Shown: positions 26,650-37,154, counted from the stretch's first letter. The stretch is DNA of 64,000 bases from Streptomyces sp. CB02400 (GCF_001905725.1 NZ_LIWB01000001.1:989871-1053870), one strand, 5' to 3'. The notes: generated by a model from the letters alone, not told the origin. Program-made: numbers and translations.

Positions 26650-27819
26650 ATGCGTTTCCGCCACCCCGACGGCTCCACCGTCCACCTCGCCTACTGCACC
26701 AACGTGCACCCCGCCGAAACCCTGGACGGTGTCCTCGCCCAGCTCCGCGACCACTGCGAGCCGGTACGCCGCCGCCTCGGCCGGGACAGGCTGGGCATCG
26801 GCCTGTGGCTCGCCAAGGACGCCGCGCACGCCCTCGTCACCGACCCCGCCGCCCTGCGCGGACTGCGCTGCGAACTCGACCGGCGCGGCCTGGAGGTCGT
26901 CACCCTCAACGGCTTCCCCTACGAGGGCTTCGGCGCCGAAGAGGTCAAGTACCGCGTCTACAAACCGGACTGGGCCGACCCCGAGCGCCTGGAACACACC
27001 ACCTCCCTGGCCCGCGTCCTCGCCGGGCTCCTCCCCGACGACGTCACCGACGGCAGCATCTCCACCCTGCCGCTGGCCTGGCGCACCGCCTACGACGAGC
27101 AGCGCGCACAGACGGCCCGCACCGCCCTGCGCACCCTCGCCGAACGCCTCGACGCCCTCCAGGAACTGACCGGACGCTCCATCCGCGTCGCCCTGGAACC
27201 GGAACCCGGCTGCGTCGTCGAGACCACCCGGGACGCCATCGCCCCGCTCACCGCGATCGCCCACGACCGCGTCGGCATCTGTGTCGACACCTGCCACCTC
27301 GCCACCTCCTTCGAAGACCCGCACACCGCCCTGGACGACCTCACCCGGGCCGGCGTACCCGTGGTCAAGTCCCAGCTCTCCGCCGCCCTGCACGCCGAAC
27401 AGCCCCACCTCCCCGAGGTCCGCGAGGCCCTGGCCGCCTTCGCCGAACCCCGCTTCCTGCACCAGACGCGCACCTCCACCCTCGCCGGACTGCGCGGCAC
27501 CGACGACCTCGACGAGGCCCTGGCCGGCGACGCCCTGCCCGACGCGGCGCCCTGGCGCTCCCACTTCCACGTCCCGCTGCACGCGGCCCCCACCGCGCCC
27601 CTCACCTCCACGCTGCCCGTCCTGAAATCCGCCCTGACCCGGCTGGTCGGCGGCCCGCACCCCCTCACCCGCCACCTGGAGGTCGAGACCTACACCTGGC
27701 AGGCCCTCCCGCCCGAGCTGCGCCCCCGCGGCCGCACCCAGCTCGTCGACGGCATCGCCGCCGAACTCACCCTGGCCCGCGACCTCCTGACGGACCTCGG
27801 CCTGAAGGAGCTCCCATGA
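26650..27819 (+). CDS. eboE: Metabolite traffic protein EboE
   Basis: This 389-residue TIM-barrel protein of the xylose isomerase-like superfamily has the EboE pattern LAYCTNVHPAETLDGVLAQL at the start, LNGFPYEGFGAEEVKYRVYKPDW, VALEPEPGCVVET and ICVDTCHLATSFEDP. In cyanobacteria the ebo genes are needed to get a scytonemin precursor into the periplasm. It is separated from the EboB-like gene by only 3 bp and overlaps the phosphodiesterase gene by 4 bp. Confidence 0.88.
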   Translation: MRFRHPDGSTVHLAYCTNVHPAETLDGVLAQLRDHCEPVRRRLGRDRLGIGLWLAKDAAHALVTDPAALRGLRCELDRRGLEVVTLNGFPYEGFGAEEVKYRVYKPDWADPERLEHTTSLARVLAGLLPDDVTDGSISTLPLAWRTAYDEQRAQTARTALRTLAERLDALQELTGRSIRVALEPEPGCVVETTRDAIAPLTAIAHDRVGICVDTCHLATSFEDPHTALDDLTRAGVPVVKSQLSAALHAEQPHLPEVREALAAFAEPRFLHQTRTSTLAGLRGTDDLDEALAGDALPDAAPWRSHFHVPLHAAPTAPLTSTLPVLKSALTRLVGGPHPLTRHLEVETYTWQALPPELRPRGRTQLVDGIAAELTLARDLLTDLGLKELP

Positions 27820-29195
27820 CCGACCCCACCCCCCTGCTCGTCCTCGACGTCGTGGGCCTCACCCCCCGTCTCCTCGACCACATGCCCCACCTCAAGACGC
27901 TCGGCCGGTCCGGCTCCCGTGCCCCGCTCGGCACCGTCCTGCCCGCCGTCACCTGCGCCGCCCAGTCCACCTTCCTCACCGGCACCACGCCCTCGGAGCA
28001 CGGCATCGTCGGCAACGGCTGGTACTTCCGCGAACTCGGCGACGTACTGCTGTGGCGGCAGCACAACGGCCTCGTCGCCGGCGACAAACTCTGGGACGCC
28101 GCCCGCCGCGCCCACCCCGGCTACACCGTCGCCAACATCTGCTGGTGGTACGCCATGGGCGCCGACACCGACATCACCGTCACCCCCCGCCCCGTCTACT
28201 ACGCCGACGGCCGCAAGGAACCCGACTGCTACACCCGGCCGCCCGCCCTGCACGACGAACTCACCGGGAAACTCGGCACCTTCCCCCTCTTCCACTTCTG
28301 GGGCCCCGGAGCCGACCTGGTCTCCAGCCAGTGGATCATCGACGCCACCCGCCACATCATGCGCACCCGCCACCCCGACCTGACCCTCTGCTACCTCCCT
28401 CACCTCGACTACGACCTGCAGCGCTTCGGCCCCGACGACCCGCGCTCCCTGCAAGCGGCCGCCGACCTCGACGCCGCCCTGGCCCCGCTGCTCGACGACG
28501 CCCGCGCCGAGGGCCGTACCGTCGTCGCCCTGTCCGAGTACGGCATCACCCGCGTGAACCGGCCCGTGGACATCAACCGCGCCCTGCGCCGCGCCGGCCT
28601 CCTCGAGGTCCACACCCAGGACGGCATGGAGTACCTCGACCCGATGGCCTCCCGCGCCTTCGCGGTCGCCGACCACCAGCTCGCCCACGTCTACGTGCGC
28701 CGCCCCGAGGACCTCGACGCCACCCGCGCCGCCCTCGACGGACTGCCCGGCATCGAGCAACTCCTCGACGACGAGGGCAAGAAGACCCACCACCTCGACC
28801 ACCCGCGCGCCGGCGAACTCGTCGCCGTCGCCGAACCCGACGCCTGGTTCACGTACTACTACTGGCTCGACGACGACCGCGCGCCCGACTTCGCGCAGCT
28901 CGTCGAGATCCACCGCAAACCCGGCTACGACCCGGTCGAACTCTTCATGGATCCCCTCGACCCCTACGTCAAGGTCAAGGCGGCCACCGCCCTGGCCCGC
29001 AAGAAGCTCGGCATGCGCTACCGCATGGCGGTCGTGCCCCTGGACCCCTCACCTATTCGCGGCAGCCACGGCCGCCTCCCCGCGAGCGACGACGACGGTC
29101 CGCTCCTCATCTGCTCCACCCCCCGCGCTGTCGGAGACCGCGTCGCGGCCACCGATGTCAAACAACTCCTGCTCCGGCTGGCCGGACTCGGCTGA
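27816..29195 (+). CDS. eboF: Alkaline-phosphatase-superfamily phosphodiesterase (EboF-like)
   Basis: This 459-residue type I phosphodiesterase/nucleotide pyrophosphatase fold has the nucleophile threonine in PAVTCAAQSTFLTG, metal ligands in LLVLDVVGLT, HLDYDLQRFG, SEYGIT and VADHQLAHVYV. Such enzymes cleave phosphodiester or phosphonate bonds. It is the last coupled gene of the ebo-like run, consistent with an EboF role. The 117 bp after it contain a small CCGGTCCC/GGGACCGG hairpin at 29262-29280. Confidence 0.85.
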   Translation: MTDPTPLLVLDVVGLTPRLLDHMPHLKTLGRSGSRAPLGTVLPAVTCAAQSTFLTGTTPSEHGIVGNGWYFRELGDVLLWRQHNGLVAGDKLWDAARRAHPGYTVANICWWYAMGADTDITVTPRPVYYADGRKEPDCYTRPPALHDELTGKLGTFPLFHFWGPGADLVSSQWIIDATRHIMRTRHPDLTLCYLPHLDYDLQRFGPDDPRSLQAAADLDAALAPLLDDARAEGRTVVALSEYGITRVNRPVDINRALRRAGLLEVHTQDGMEYLDPMASRAFAVADHQLAHVYVRRPEDLDATRAALDGLPGIEQLLDDEGKKTHHLDHPRAGELVAVAEPDAWFTYYYWLDDDRAPDFAQLVEIHRKPGYDPVELFMDPLDPYVKVKAATALARKKLGMRYRMAVVPLDPSPIRGSHGRLPASDDDGPLLICSTPRAVGDRVAATDVKQLLLRLAGLG

Positions 29196-29311
29196 CGCAC
29201 CACCCGGCACGGCCCTCCGAGATCCGACTACTGAGAGTGAAACACACGGCACTGACAACGGCCGGTCCCGGCGGGACCGGAACCGGCCACGACCGAGAAG
29301 GCAGGCCACTC

Positions 29312-30499
29312 GTGACCCCGTACTCCGCCCCTTCACGCACCGAAGCCGCCGACGCCCCGGACGAGGGACTGCGCCGCACCCTCGGTGTGGACCGGCGCCG
29401 TTTCCTCAGCACCTGCACCGCCGTGGCGGCCGGAGCCGTCGCCGCCCCCGTCTTCGGCGCCGCCCCCGCCCTGGCCCACGACCGGGACAGAGACCACGGA
29501 CACGGGCACGGACGCGGGCAGGTGCTCGTCCCGCCGCACAAGCGCGGCATCATCCTCTACACCGTCCGTGACGCCACCGCCCGCGACCCGCTCGCCACGG
29601 ACCTGCCCTCCGGCTTCCGTGAGGTGTTCAAGCAACTCGCCCGCCACGGCTACCGCCAGGTGGAGTTCGCCGGCTACCGCCAGCACGCGAACGCACCCGG
29701 CGGCGCCGACCTGGAAAGCATCGAGGGCGCGAAGCTGCTGCGCTGCTGGCTCGACGACCACGGTCTGCGCGCCCAGGGCAACCACGGCTTCATCCCGGGC
29801 TCCTGGCCGCTCACCACGGCGGACAAGGACACCTTCAAGAAGCACCTGGAGATCGCCAACATCCTCGGCATGGACCACATGGGCACCGGCGGCGACCCCA
29901 CCGGCAGCTCCTACCGCGCCGACTGGGACGTGGCCGCCGACAAGTGGAACGCCCTCGGCGCGATCGCCCGCCGCGAGGGCATCAAGCTCTACACCCACAA
30001 CCACGACAGCGCCTACGGCTTCCTGCTCGACGGCGGCCCGCTGGACGACCAGGGCCGGCCGACCCGCAGCTCCGGCATCCGGAAGCTGGAGTACTTCCTG
30101 AAGATCACCGACCCGCGGCTCGTCTGGCTGGAGATGGACATCTTCTGGGCGCACGTCGCCCAGTACAAGTTCCACACGTACACCGCCCACGACGGCTCGA
30201 CCAGGAAGAACGTCTTCGACCCGGCCGGCCTGGTCGCCCGCAACAACAAGCGCTACCCGCTGTTCCACGCCAAGGACGGCGTCGTCAGCACGACCAACGG
30301 CATGGGCTACGACATGGTGCCCTTCGGGACCGGCGTCATCGACTACACGACGTTCTTCTCGCGGGTCGGACAGCGGAACTACCACAACCCGATGGTCGAG
30401 GACGACAACTCCCCGAGCGCCACCGACCCCGCGCAGTCGCTGCGCGAGGCCAAGATCAGCTACGACAACATGGCGGCCCTGCGCAAGCGGCGCCGCTGA
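29312..30499 (+). CDS. Tat-exported sugar phosphate isomerase/epimerase
   Basis: This 395-residue TIM-barrel protein carries a twin-arginine signal (VDRRRFLSTCTAVAAGAVAA, about residues 25-45) and a His/Asp-rich mature N-terminus. The barrel shows LYTVRDATARDP, RQVEFAGYRQH, KLYTHNHDSAYGF, WLEMDIFWAH and FHAKDG, the usual metal-ligand segments of this group. GTG at 29312 was preferred because AAGGCAGG lies seven bases upstream; GTG at 29236 is an alternative. It faces the oxalate operon and may act on an exported product of the ebo-like pathway, or be an independent sugar gene. Confidence 0.82.
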   Translation: MTPYSAPSRTEAADAPDEGLRRTLGVDRRRFLSTCTAVAAGAVAAPVFGAAPALAHDRDRDHGHGHGRGQVLVPPHKRGIILYTVRDATARDPLATDLPSGFREVFKQLARHGYRQVEFAGYRQHANAPGGADLESIEGAKLLRCWLDDHGLRAQGNHGFIPGSWPLTTADKDTFKKHLEIANILGMDHMGTGGDPTGSSYRADWDVAADKWNALGAIARREGIKLYTHNHDSAYGFLLDGGPLDDQGRPTRSSGIRKLEYFLKITDPRLVWLEMDIFWAHVAQYKFHTYTAHDGSTRKNVFDPAGLVARNNKRYPLFHAKDGVVSTTNGMGYDMVPFGTGVIDYTTFFSRVGQRNYHNPMVEDDNSPSATDPAQSLREAKISYDNMAALRKRRR

Positions 30500-30506
30500 C
30501 CCGGAA

Positions 30507-30559
30507 CACGGACCGGGCGGCCCCTCCCGCGTGCTGCGGGAGGGGCCGCCCGGTCCGTG
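30507..30559. terminator. Perfect 24-bp bidirectional terminator hairpin
   Basis: The 24-base arm 30507-30530 (starting CACGGACCGGGCGGCCCC) pairs without a mismatch with 30536-30559 across the loop GTGCT. It lies between convergent genes, eight bases after the isomerase stop and 20 bases before the end of the minus-strand transporter, so it can end transcripts from both sides. Confidence 0.88.
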
Positions 30560-30578
30560 CGGGGGAGGCTTCGCCGGG

Positions 30579-31958
30579 TCATCCCTCGCCGAGCGGCCGG
30601 GGGTTGGGCGTGACGCGCTTGCCCTTCGAGCGTCCCGGTGGCTGCAGGAACAGCGCCACGAACCCGGCGAAGATCGAGATGCAGCCCGCCAGGGTGAAGG
30701 CGCCGTTGTAGCCCCAGGCGCCGACGACCACGGCCCCCATGCCCGCGCCCAGACCGGAGACGAGCTTGGAGCTGTAGACCATCCCGTAGTTGGTGGCGTT
30801 GTTGTTCTCACCGAAGTAGTCCGCCGTCAGCGCGGCGAACATCGGGAAGATGGCGCCGCCGCCGAAGCCCGAGACGGCCGAGAAGATCAGGAACAGCGGC
30901 AGGTTCTTGATCTCGGCCGACCAGATGATGCCGAACTGGGCCAGTCCCAGAATGGCGCACACATAGAGCAGGCACTGCTTGCGGCCGTAGAGGTCGGAGA
31001 GCCAGCCGATGACGCCGCGCCCGGTGCCGTTGACGATCGCCTTCAGCGACATCGCGGTGGCCACGATGCCGGCCGCGAAGCCCGCGTCCTCACCGATGTC
31101 GACCTGGAAGGCGATGCCGAAGATGTTCACGCCGGAGGTGCAGGCGAGACAGAACCACATCAGCGCCACCCGGCCGGTCCTCCACGCCTCCATCGGGGAG
31201 TACTGCTTGACGGCCGGGGGGTTCTTCTCCAGCGAACGCCGGGCCCGCGGGTCGTCCGGCGGGTTCAGCGGGTCGACGGCGGCCGGCCACCAGTTCTTCG
31301 GCGGGTCCCGGAAGTAGAAGCCGGCGACAGCCACCGTCGCGGCCAGGAAGACACCCGCCGAGACCAGCACCCAGCGGAAGTTGGAGGTGTCCATGTAGCC
31401 GTGGAAGATGAAGACGAACGGCACCGAGCCGTAGGCGAAACCGCCGTTGACGAAGCCGGTCTTACCGCCCCTGCGCTCCGGGTACCACTTGCCGACCATG
31501 TTGACGCAGGTCGCGTACACCATGCCCGCGCCCATCCCGCTGAACACGCCGAACCCGATGAAGGCGAGCGAGACATGCGGCGCGAACGCCAGCGACAGAT
31601 AGCCGAGCAGCGTGCCGGCCGAACCCAGCATCATCGCCCAGCGCGCGGGAAGTTTGCCGCTCTCACGCAGCCGCCCCGCCGGAAACGCGACCGCGGCCTG
31701 GCAGAACACCCAGGCGGTCATCATCCAGTAGATGTTGCCGCTGGACCAGTGATGGGCCTCGTGGAGCGTGTCCTCGGCGGACGCGAACGCGTACTCGGCG
31801 GAGGAGATGCCCATCATGCCGATCCACGGCAGGATCACCATCCACTTGCGCTTGCGCCCCATGATGTCGATGTCGGACTCGCCCACGCGGTAGACGCGCC
31901 CGTTCCTGTCGGTCACCTCCCGGTAGGCGGCGACCCGTGTGACATCGGTGGTTGTCAT
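30579..31958 (-). CDS. OFA-family MFS transporter, probable oxalate/formate antiporter
   Basis: This 459-residue, twelve-helix major facilitator protein of the oxalate/formate antiporter group has FASAEDTLHEAHHWSSGNIY at helix 1, FPAGRLRESGKLPARWAMM, GMGAGMVYATCVNMVGKWYPERRG, and NGTGRGVIGWLSDLYGRKQ in the second half. Compared with the carrier at 6380 it has a longer N-terminus and a 60-residue central loop. It lies 122 bp downstream of the acyl-CoA ligase in the frc-oxc operon direction, which makes oxalate uptake with formate exchange likely. No small-subunit gene is visible next to this copy. Confidence 0.87.
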   Translation of the reverse strand: MTTTDVTRVAAYREVTDRNGRVYRVGESDIDIMGRKRKWMVILPWIGMMGISSAEYAFASAEDTLHEAHHWSSGNIYWMMTAWVFCQAAVAFPAGRLRESGKLPARWAMMLGSAGTLLGYLSLAFAPHVSLAFIGFGVFSGMGAGMVYATCVNMVGKWYPERRGGKTGFVNGGFAYGSVPFVFIFHGYMDTSNFRWVLVSAGVFLAATVAVAGFYFRDPPKNWWPAAVDPLNPPDDPRARRSLEKNPPAVKQYSPMEAWRTGRVALMWFCLACTSGVNIFGIAFQVDIGEDAGFAAGIVATAMSLKAIVNGTGRGVIGWLSDLYGRKQCLLYVCAILGLAQFGIIWSAEIKNLPLFLIFSAVSGFGGGAIFPMFAALTADYFGENNNATNYGMVYSSKLVSGLGAGMGAVVVGAWGYNGAFTLAGCISIFAGFVALFLQPPGRSKGKRVTPNPRPLGEG

Positions 31959-32080
31959 GTCGTTTGCACCCCTAGCGTCGAAAGTTCTGGCCAGCGCCCC
32001 CTGTCCAATGCCTTTCGTGCGCGCGCGGGTCCCCGGGGCCGGCCGACGCGCACCCGCCGGCCGGCCCCTCGCGGCTCACC

Positions 32081-34225
32081 TCATGCGCCGCCCCCCAACA
32101 ACCCCGCGGCCCGCGCCCACCGGTACTTGGCGCCCAGCACGGCCACCGGCTTCTCGGTGGTGTACGGGTACGCCACGACCCCGCGCTCGAAGAGGTACTG
32201 GCAGGCCTCCTCCACCTCCACGTCGCCCGCCAGGGACGCCACCACGGGCTTCTCGATCCCGCGCTCCCGGAACTCCGCCACCACCCGCGCGGTGAGTTCC
32301 GCGAACACCATGGGAGGAGTGACGATCGTGTGCCAGTAACCGAGCACCAGCGCGTGGATGCGCGGGTCCTCAAGACCCAGCCGGATCGTCGCCTCGTACG
32401 TCGACGGCGGCTCCCCGCCGGTGATGTCCACGGGGTTGCCCGCGGCCCCGAACGGCGGGATGAACTCCCGGAAGGCCGCGTCCAGATCGGCTGGGATCTC
32501 CATCAGCGACAGCCCGTTGTCCGTCACCGCGTCCGACAGCAGCACCCCGCTGCCGCCGGCCCCGGTGATGATCACCACGTTGTCGCCCCGCGGAGTGGGC
32601 AGCACCGGCAACGCGCGCGCGTACTCCAGCATGTCGTTCAGGCCCGGCGCCCGGATGACGCCCGCCTGCCGCAGGATGTCGTCGTACACCGCGTCGTCGC
32701 CCGCCAGGGCGCCGGTGTGCGAGCCCGCGGCCTTCGCGCCCGCCGCCGTACGCCCCGCCTTCAGCACCACGACCGGTTTCTTCGGCACGGTCTCCCGCGC
32801 GGCCTCGACGAACGCGCGCCCGTCCTTGAGGTCCTCCAGGTGCATCGCGATGCACTCGGTGTGCGGGTCCTCCCCGAACCAGGTCAGCAGGTCGTCCTCG
32901 TCCAGGTCCGACTTGTTGCCCAGGCCGACGATCGCCGACACCCCCGTCTTCGTGGTCCGCGCGAAGCCCAGGATCGCCATCCCGATGCCGCCCGACTGGC
33001 TGGTCAGCGCGACCCCGCCCTTGACGTCGTACGGCGTGCAGAACGTGGCGCACAGGTCCTGCCAGGTCGAGTAGTAGCCGTAGATGTTGGGTCCGAGCAG
33101 CCGGACGCCGTGCCGCTCGGCGACCGCCACGATCTCGTCCTGGAGTCCGTGCTCACCGGTCTCCGCGAACCCGGAGGGGATCAGTACGGCGTTCGGGATC
33201 CGCTTGCGCCCCACCTCCTCCAGCGCCGAGGCCACGAACCTGGCGGGGATCGCGAAGACCGCCACATCCACCTCACCGGGCACGTCGGTGACACTCTTGT
33301 ACGCCTTGCGGCCCAGAATGTCATCGGCCTTGGGGTTCACCGGATGGATCTCCCCGGCGAAGCCGCCGTCGACGAGGTTGCGCATCACCGAGTTGCCGAT
33401 CTTGCCGGGCTCGTTGGAGGCCCCGATCACGGCCACCGAACGCGGCTGCATCAGCCGCCGCATGGAGGCGAGGATCTCCCCGCGCGAGTAGCGGCGCCGC
33501 TCCTTCGGCGCCCCGGTGGAGAGGATCACGCGGATGTCGGCGGCGACCGCTCCGTCCGCGGTGGCGATCACCGGGTTGAGGTCCACCTCGGCGATCTCCG
33601 GGAAGTCCGCCACCAGTTGCGACACCCGCCGGATCTGCTCGGCGACCGCCCACCGGTCCACACCCTCCTGGCCCCGCACCCCGCGCAGGACCTCCGCCGC
33701 CCGGATCGAGTCCAGCATCGACAGCGCCTCGTCGGCGTCCACGGGCGCCAGCCGGAACGTGACGTCCTTGAGCACCTCGACGAGCACCCCGCCGAGCCCG
33801 AACGCCACGACCTTCCCGAACGTCGGATCGGTGACCGCGCCGACGATGACCTCCTGCCCCTTCGGCAGCAGCTCCTGCACCTGCACGCCGTCGATCCGCG
33901 CATCCGGGGCGTACGCCCGCGCGTTCTCGACGATCCGGCAGAATGCCGCCCGTACGTCCGCCGCGCCCTCCACTCCGACGATCACACCGCCGGCGTCGGT
34001 CTTGTGCAGGATGTCCGGTGAAACGATCTTCATCACGACGGGCCCGCCGAACCGCGCCGCGTACGCCACGGCCTCGTCGACGTCCGTCGCCAGCTCCTCA
34101 CCGGGCACGGCGATCCCGTACGCGTCGGCGATCACCTTGCCCTCGGGTGCGGTGAGCGCGGTACGGCCCTCTGCGCGCACCGAGTCCAGCAGCGCGCGGA
34201 CCCGCGGCGTCCGGTCCTCGGCCAT
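32081..34225 (-). CDS. ADP-forming acyl-CoA synthetase, beta-alpha fused order
   Basis: This 714-residue protein is related to acetate-CoA ligase (ADP-forming). The N-terminal 230 residues are an ATP-grasp domain (GIAVPGEELATDVDEA, VVMKIVSPDILHKTDAGGV). They are followed by a CoA-binding Rossmann domain (about 255-385; SVAVIGASNEPGKIGN) and a succinyl-CoA-synthetase-like ligase domain with the phospho-histidine motif AGSHTGALAGDD. Many fused homologues have the reverse order. It sits 4 bp after frc, so it may activate oxalate, or recover energy and CoA from formyl-CoA. ATG at 34225 was used; a GTG is directly before it. Confidence 0.85.
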   Translation of the reverse strand: MAEDRTPRVRALLDSVRAEGRTALTAPEGKVIADAYGIAVPGEELATDVDEAVAYAARFGGPVVMKIVSPDILHKTDAGGVIVGVEGAADVRAAFCRIVENARAYAPDARIDGVQVQELLPKGQEVIVGAVTDPTFGKVVAFGLGGVLVEVLKDVTFRLAPVDADEALSMLDSIRAAEVLRGVRGQEGVDRWAVAEQIRRVSQLVADFPEIAEVDLNPVIATADGAVAADIRVILSTGAPKERRRYSRGEILASMRRLMQPRSVAVIGASNEPGKIGNSVMRNLVDGGFAGEIHPVNPKADDILGRKAYKSVTDVPGEVDVAVFAIPARFVASALEEVGRKRIPNAVLIPSGFAETGEHGLQDEIVAVAERHGVRLLGPNIYGYYSTWQDLCATFCTPYDVKGGVALTSQSGGIGMAILGFARTTKTGVSAIVGLGNKSDLDEDDLLTWFGEDPHTECIAMHLEDLKDGRAFVEAARETVPKKPVVVLKAGRTAAGAKAAGSHTGALAGDDAVYDDILRQAGVIRAPGLNDMLEYARALPVLPTPRGDNVVIITGAGGSGVLLSDAVTDNGLSLMEIPADLDAAFREFIPPFGAAGNPVDITGGEPPSTYEATIRLGLEDPRIHALVLGYWHTIVTPPMVFAELTARVVAEFRERGIEKPVVASLAGDVEVEEACQYLFERGVVAYPYTTEKPVAVLGAKYRWARAAGLLGGGA

Positions 34226-34229
34226 CACG

Positions 34230-35462
34230 TCAGATCACCCCGTTCGACTTGAGCAGGCGCAGCTCCTCGTCCCCGAGGCCCAGTTCACCGACGTAGACCT
34301 CTGCGTTGTGTTCGCCGAGCAGCGGGGAGGCGACCACGTCCACGGGGGAGTCGGAGAGCTTCAGCGGGCTGCCGACGGTGACGAACTCGCCGCGCTCGGG
34401 GTGCGGGACGGTGACGACCATCTCGTTGGCGACCAGTGAGCGGTCCTCGATGATCTCCCTGGTGGACAGGATCGGCCCGCACGGGATGTTGTGCGCGTTC
34501 AGCCGCTCCAGCACCTCCCACTTGGGCAGCGTCGAGGACCACTCCTCGATCAGCTGGAACATCTTGTTCAGCTTGGGCAGCCGGGACTCCGGCGTCGCCC
34601 ACTCGGGGTCGTCGGCCAGCTCGGGCCGGCCGATGAGCTCGCTGAGCGGTTTCCAGCCGACGGGCTGCACGATGACGTACACGTAGTCGTTCGGGCCGCC
34701 CGGAGCGCACTTCACCGCCCAGCCCGGCTGGCCTCCGCCGGACGCGTTCCCGGAGCGGGGAACCTCGTCGCCGAAGTCCTCGTTGGGATATTCGGCGAGT
34801 GGACCATGGGTCAGGCGCTGCTGGTCGCGCAGCTTCACCCGGCAGAGGTTGAGCACCGCGTGCTGCATGGCCACGTTCACCCGCTGCCCGCGCCCGGTGC
34901 GCTCCCGCTGGAACAGCGCGGCGAGAATGCCGGCCACCGCGTGCACACCCGTGCCCGAGTCCCCGATCTGGGCCCCCGTAGCCAGCGGCGGCCCGTCCTC
35001 GAAACCGGTGGTCGACATCGACCCGCCCATGGCCTGAGCGACTACCTCGTACGCCTTGAAGTTGGTGTACGGGCCGTCCCCGAACCCCTTGATGGAGGCA
35101 TAGACGATCCGTGGATTGATCTCCTTGATGCGGTCCCAGGTGAACCCCATCCGGTCGATCGCGCCCGGCCCGAAGTTCTCGACCATGACGTCCGAGCGCC
35201 GGATCAGCTCGGTGAGGATCTCCTTGCCGCGTTCGGTCTTGGTGTTGAGGGTGATGCTCCGTTTGTTGCAGTTGAGCATCGTGAAGTAGAGGGAGTCGAC
35301 GTCCGGCAGGTCGCGCAGCTGCTTGCGCGTGATGTCGCCGGTCGGCGCCTCCAGCTTGACGACGTCCGCGCCGAGCCAGGCCAGCAGCTGGGTCGCGGAG
35401 GGCCCGGACTGGACATGCGTCATGTCCAGGACGCGGATGCCCTCAAGTGCCTTGGGGGTCAT
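34230..35462 (-). CDS. frc: Formyl-CoA:oxalate CoA-transferase
   Basis: This 410-residue class III CoA-transferase moves CoA from formyl-CoA to oxalate, giving oxalyl-CoA and formate. It follows the Oxalobacter enzyme closely: [45 protein letters not shown], catalytic Asp about residue 167 in [25 protein letters not shown] (glycine loop), and GIPCGP-like [15 protein letters not shown] precedes the ATG and the gene is nine bases after oxc. This is the strongest single marker of oxalate breakdown in the window. Confidence 0.93.
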   Translation of the reverse strand: MTPKALEGIRVLDMTHVQSGPSATQLLAWLGADVVKLEAPTGDITRKQLRDLPDVDSLYFTMLNCNKRSITLNTKTERGKEILTELIRRSDVMVENFGPGAIDRMGFTWDRIKEINPRIVYASIKGFGDGPYTNFKAYEVVAQAMGGSMSTTGFEDGPPLATGAQIGDSGTGVHAVAGILAALFQRERTGRGQRVNVAMQHAVLNLCRVKLRDQQRLTHGPLAEYPNEDFGDEVPRSGNASGGGQPGWAVKCAPGGPNDYVYVIVQPVGWKPLSELIGRPELADDPEWATPESRLPKLNKMFQLIEEWSSTLPKWEVLERLNAHNIPCGPILSTREIIEDRSLVANEMVVTVPHPERGEFVTVGSPLKLSDSPVDVVASPLLGEHNAEVYVGELGLGDEELRLLKSNGVI

Positions 35463-35471
35463 GGGCGCACC

Positions 35472-37154
35472 TCACTTGTACATGGTCTGGTTCATGGTTC
35501 CGGGGGCGTACGCGTCGGGGTCCACCCAGACGTTGATCAGCGACGGCTTGCCGGACTCACGGGCCCGGCGCAGCGCGGGGCCGATGTCGGCGGGGTCGCG
35601 GACCTCCTCGCCGTGACCGCCCAGCATCCGCGCGAACTCGTCGTACCGGACGTCGCCGAGGGTGTTGCCGACCCGCTCGCGCTCCTTGCCGTACTTGGCG
35701 GCCTGGCCGTAGCGGATCTGGTTCATCGAGGAGTTGTTGCCGACGATGCCGACGAAGGGGAGGTCGTAGCGGACGAGGGTCTCGAAGTCCCAGCCGGTGA
35801 GCGAGAAGGCGCCGTCGCCGAAGAGCGCGACGACCTCCTTGTCGGGCCGTGCCTGCTTGGCGGCGAGCACGAAGGGGACACCGACGCCGAGGGTGCCGAG
35901 CGGTCCCGGGTCCATCCAGTGCCCGGGTGACTTGGGCTGCACGACCTGCCCGGAGAAGGTGACGATGTCGCCGCCGTCGCCGATGTAGATCGAGTCCTCG
36001 GTGAGGAAGTCGTTGATCTCGCTGACCAGCCGGTACGGATGGATGGGCGAGGCGTCCGACCTCAGCTGCGGCAGCCGCTTCTCCAGGGCGGTGTGCTCGG
36101 CCGCCCGCAGCTCGTCCAGCCACTCCTTGCGCCTGGACGCACCCCCGTTCACCCGCCCGGAGGCCGCCTCGGTCACCGACTTCAGCACCAGCCCCGCGTC
36201 GCCCACGATCCCGAGGTCGATGTCGCGGTTCTTGCCGACGGTGCGGTAGTCGAGGTCGATCTGCACGACCGTCGCGTCGGGGGAGAGCCGCTTGCCGTAG
36301 CCCATGCGGAAGTCGAAGGGCGTACCGACGATCACGATGACGTCGGCGTTGGAGAAGGCGTACCGCCGTGACAGCTGGAAGTGGTGCGGGTCCCCGGGCG
36401 GGAGCGTGCCGCGTCCCGCGCCGTTCATGTACGCGGGGATGTTGAGGGTGCGCACCAGCTCGATGGCGGCCTCGGTGCCCCGGGTCGTCCACACCTGGCT
36501 GCCGAGCAGGATCGCCGGCTTCTCGGCGTGCACCAGCAGATCGGCCAGCCTCTCGACCGCCTCGGGATCACCGGCCGACCGGGTCGACGCCCGGTACGCG
36601 CCCTGCTGTGGCACGCGCGCCTTGGACACCGGCACCTTGGCGTCCAGCACATCGCGCGGGATCTCCAGGAAGGAGGGGCCGGGGGCGCCGTGGTAGCACT
36701 CGCGGAAGGCCATCGACACCATGTCCGCCGCACGCGCCGTGTCGGGCACGGCCGCCGCGAACTTGGTGATGGGGTTCATCATGTCGACGTGCGGCAGGTC
36801 CTGCAGCGACCCCATCTTGTGCTGGGCGAGCGCCCCCTGACCGCCGATCAGCAGCATCGGGGACTCCGCGCGGAAGGCGTTGGCGACTCCGGTGACGGCG
36901 TCGGTCGTCCCCGGACCGGCGGTGACGACCGCGCAGCCGGGCTTGCCGGTGACGCGCGCGTAGCCGTCGGCGGCATGGGCGGCCACCTGCTCGTGCCGTA
37001 CGTCGACGACCTCGATGCCCTCGTCGACGCAGCCGTCGTAGATGTCGATGATGTGGCCGCCGCACAGCGTGTAGATGCGGTCGACGCCCTCGGCCTTGAG
37101 TGCCTTGGCGACGAGATGACCGCCTGAGATGACGTCCTGGGTGTCGTCGGGCAT
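35472..37154 (-). CDS. oxc: Oxalyl-CoA decarboxylase (ThDP enzyme)
   Basis: This 560-residue thiamine-diphosphate enzyme has the N-terminal activating glutamate in [16 protein letters not shown], a central domain, and the C-terminal ThDP motif [15 protein letters not shown] with NNSSMNQI. The wider family also includes 2-hydroxyacyl-CoA lyases and acetolactate synthases. Its position as the promoter-proximal partner of frc makes oxalyl-CoA to formyl-CoA plus CO2 the best call. ATG at 37154 has AAGGAC and AGGAAGGG upstream; a longer in-frame start at 37205 would fall within the putative operator. Confidence 0.85.
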   Translation of the reverse strand: MPDDTQDVISGGHLVAKALKAEGVDRIYTLCGGHIIDIYDGCVDEGIEVVDVRHEQVAAHAADGYARVTGKPGCAVVTAGPGTTDAVTGVANAFRAESPMLLIGGQGALAQHKMGSLQDLPHVDMMNPITKFAAAVPDTARAADMVSMAFRECYHGAPGPSFLEIPRDVLDAKVPVSKARVPQQGAYRASTRSAGDPEAVERLADLLVHAEKPAILLGSQVWTTRGTEAAIELVRTLNIPAYMNGAGRGTLPPGDPHHFQLSRRYAFSNADVIVIVGTPFDFRMGYGKRLSPDATVVQIDLDYRTVGKNRDIDLGIVGDAGLVLKSVTEAASGRVNGGASRRKEWLDELRAAEHTALEKRLPQLRSDASPIHPYRLVSEINDFLTEDSIYIGDGGDIVTFSGQVVQPKSPGHWMDPGPLGTLGVGVPFVLAAKQARPDKEVVALFGDGAFSLTGWDFETLVRYDLPFVGIVGNNSSMNQIRYGQAAKYGKERERVGNTLGDVRYDEFARMLGGHGEEVRDPADIGPALRRARESGKPSLINVWVDPDAYAPGTMNQTMYK

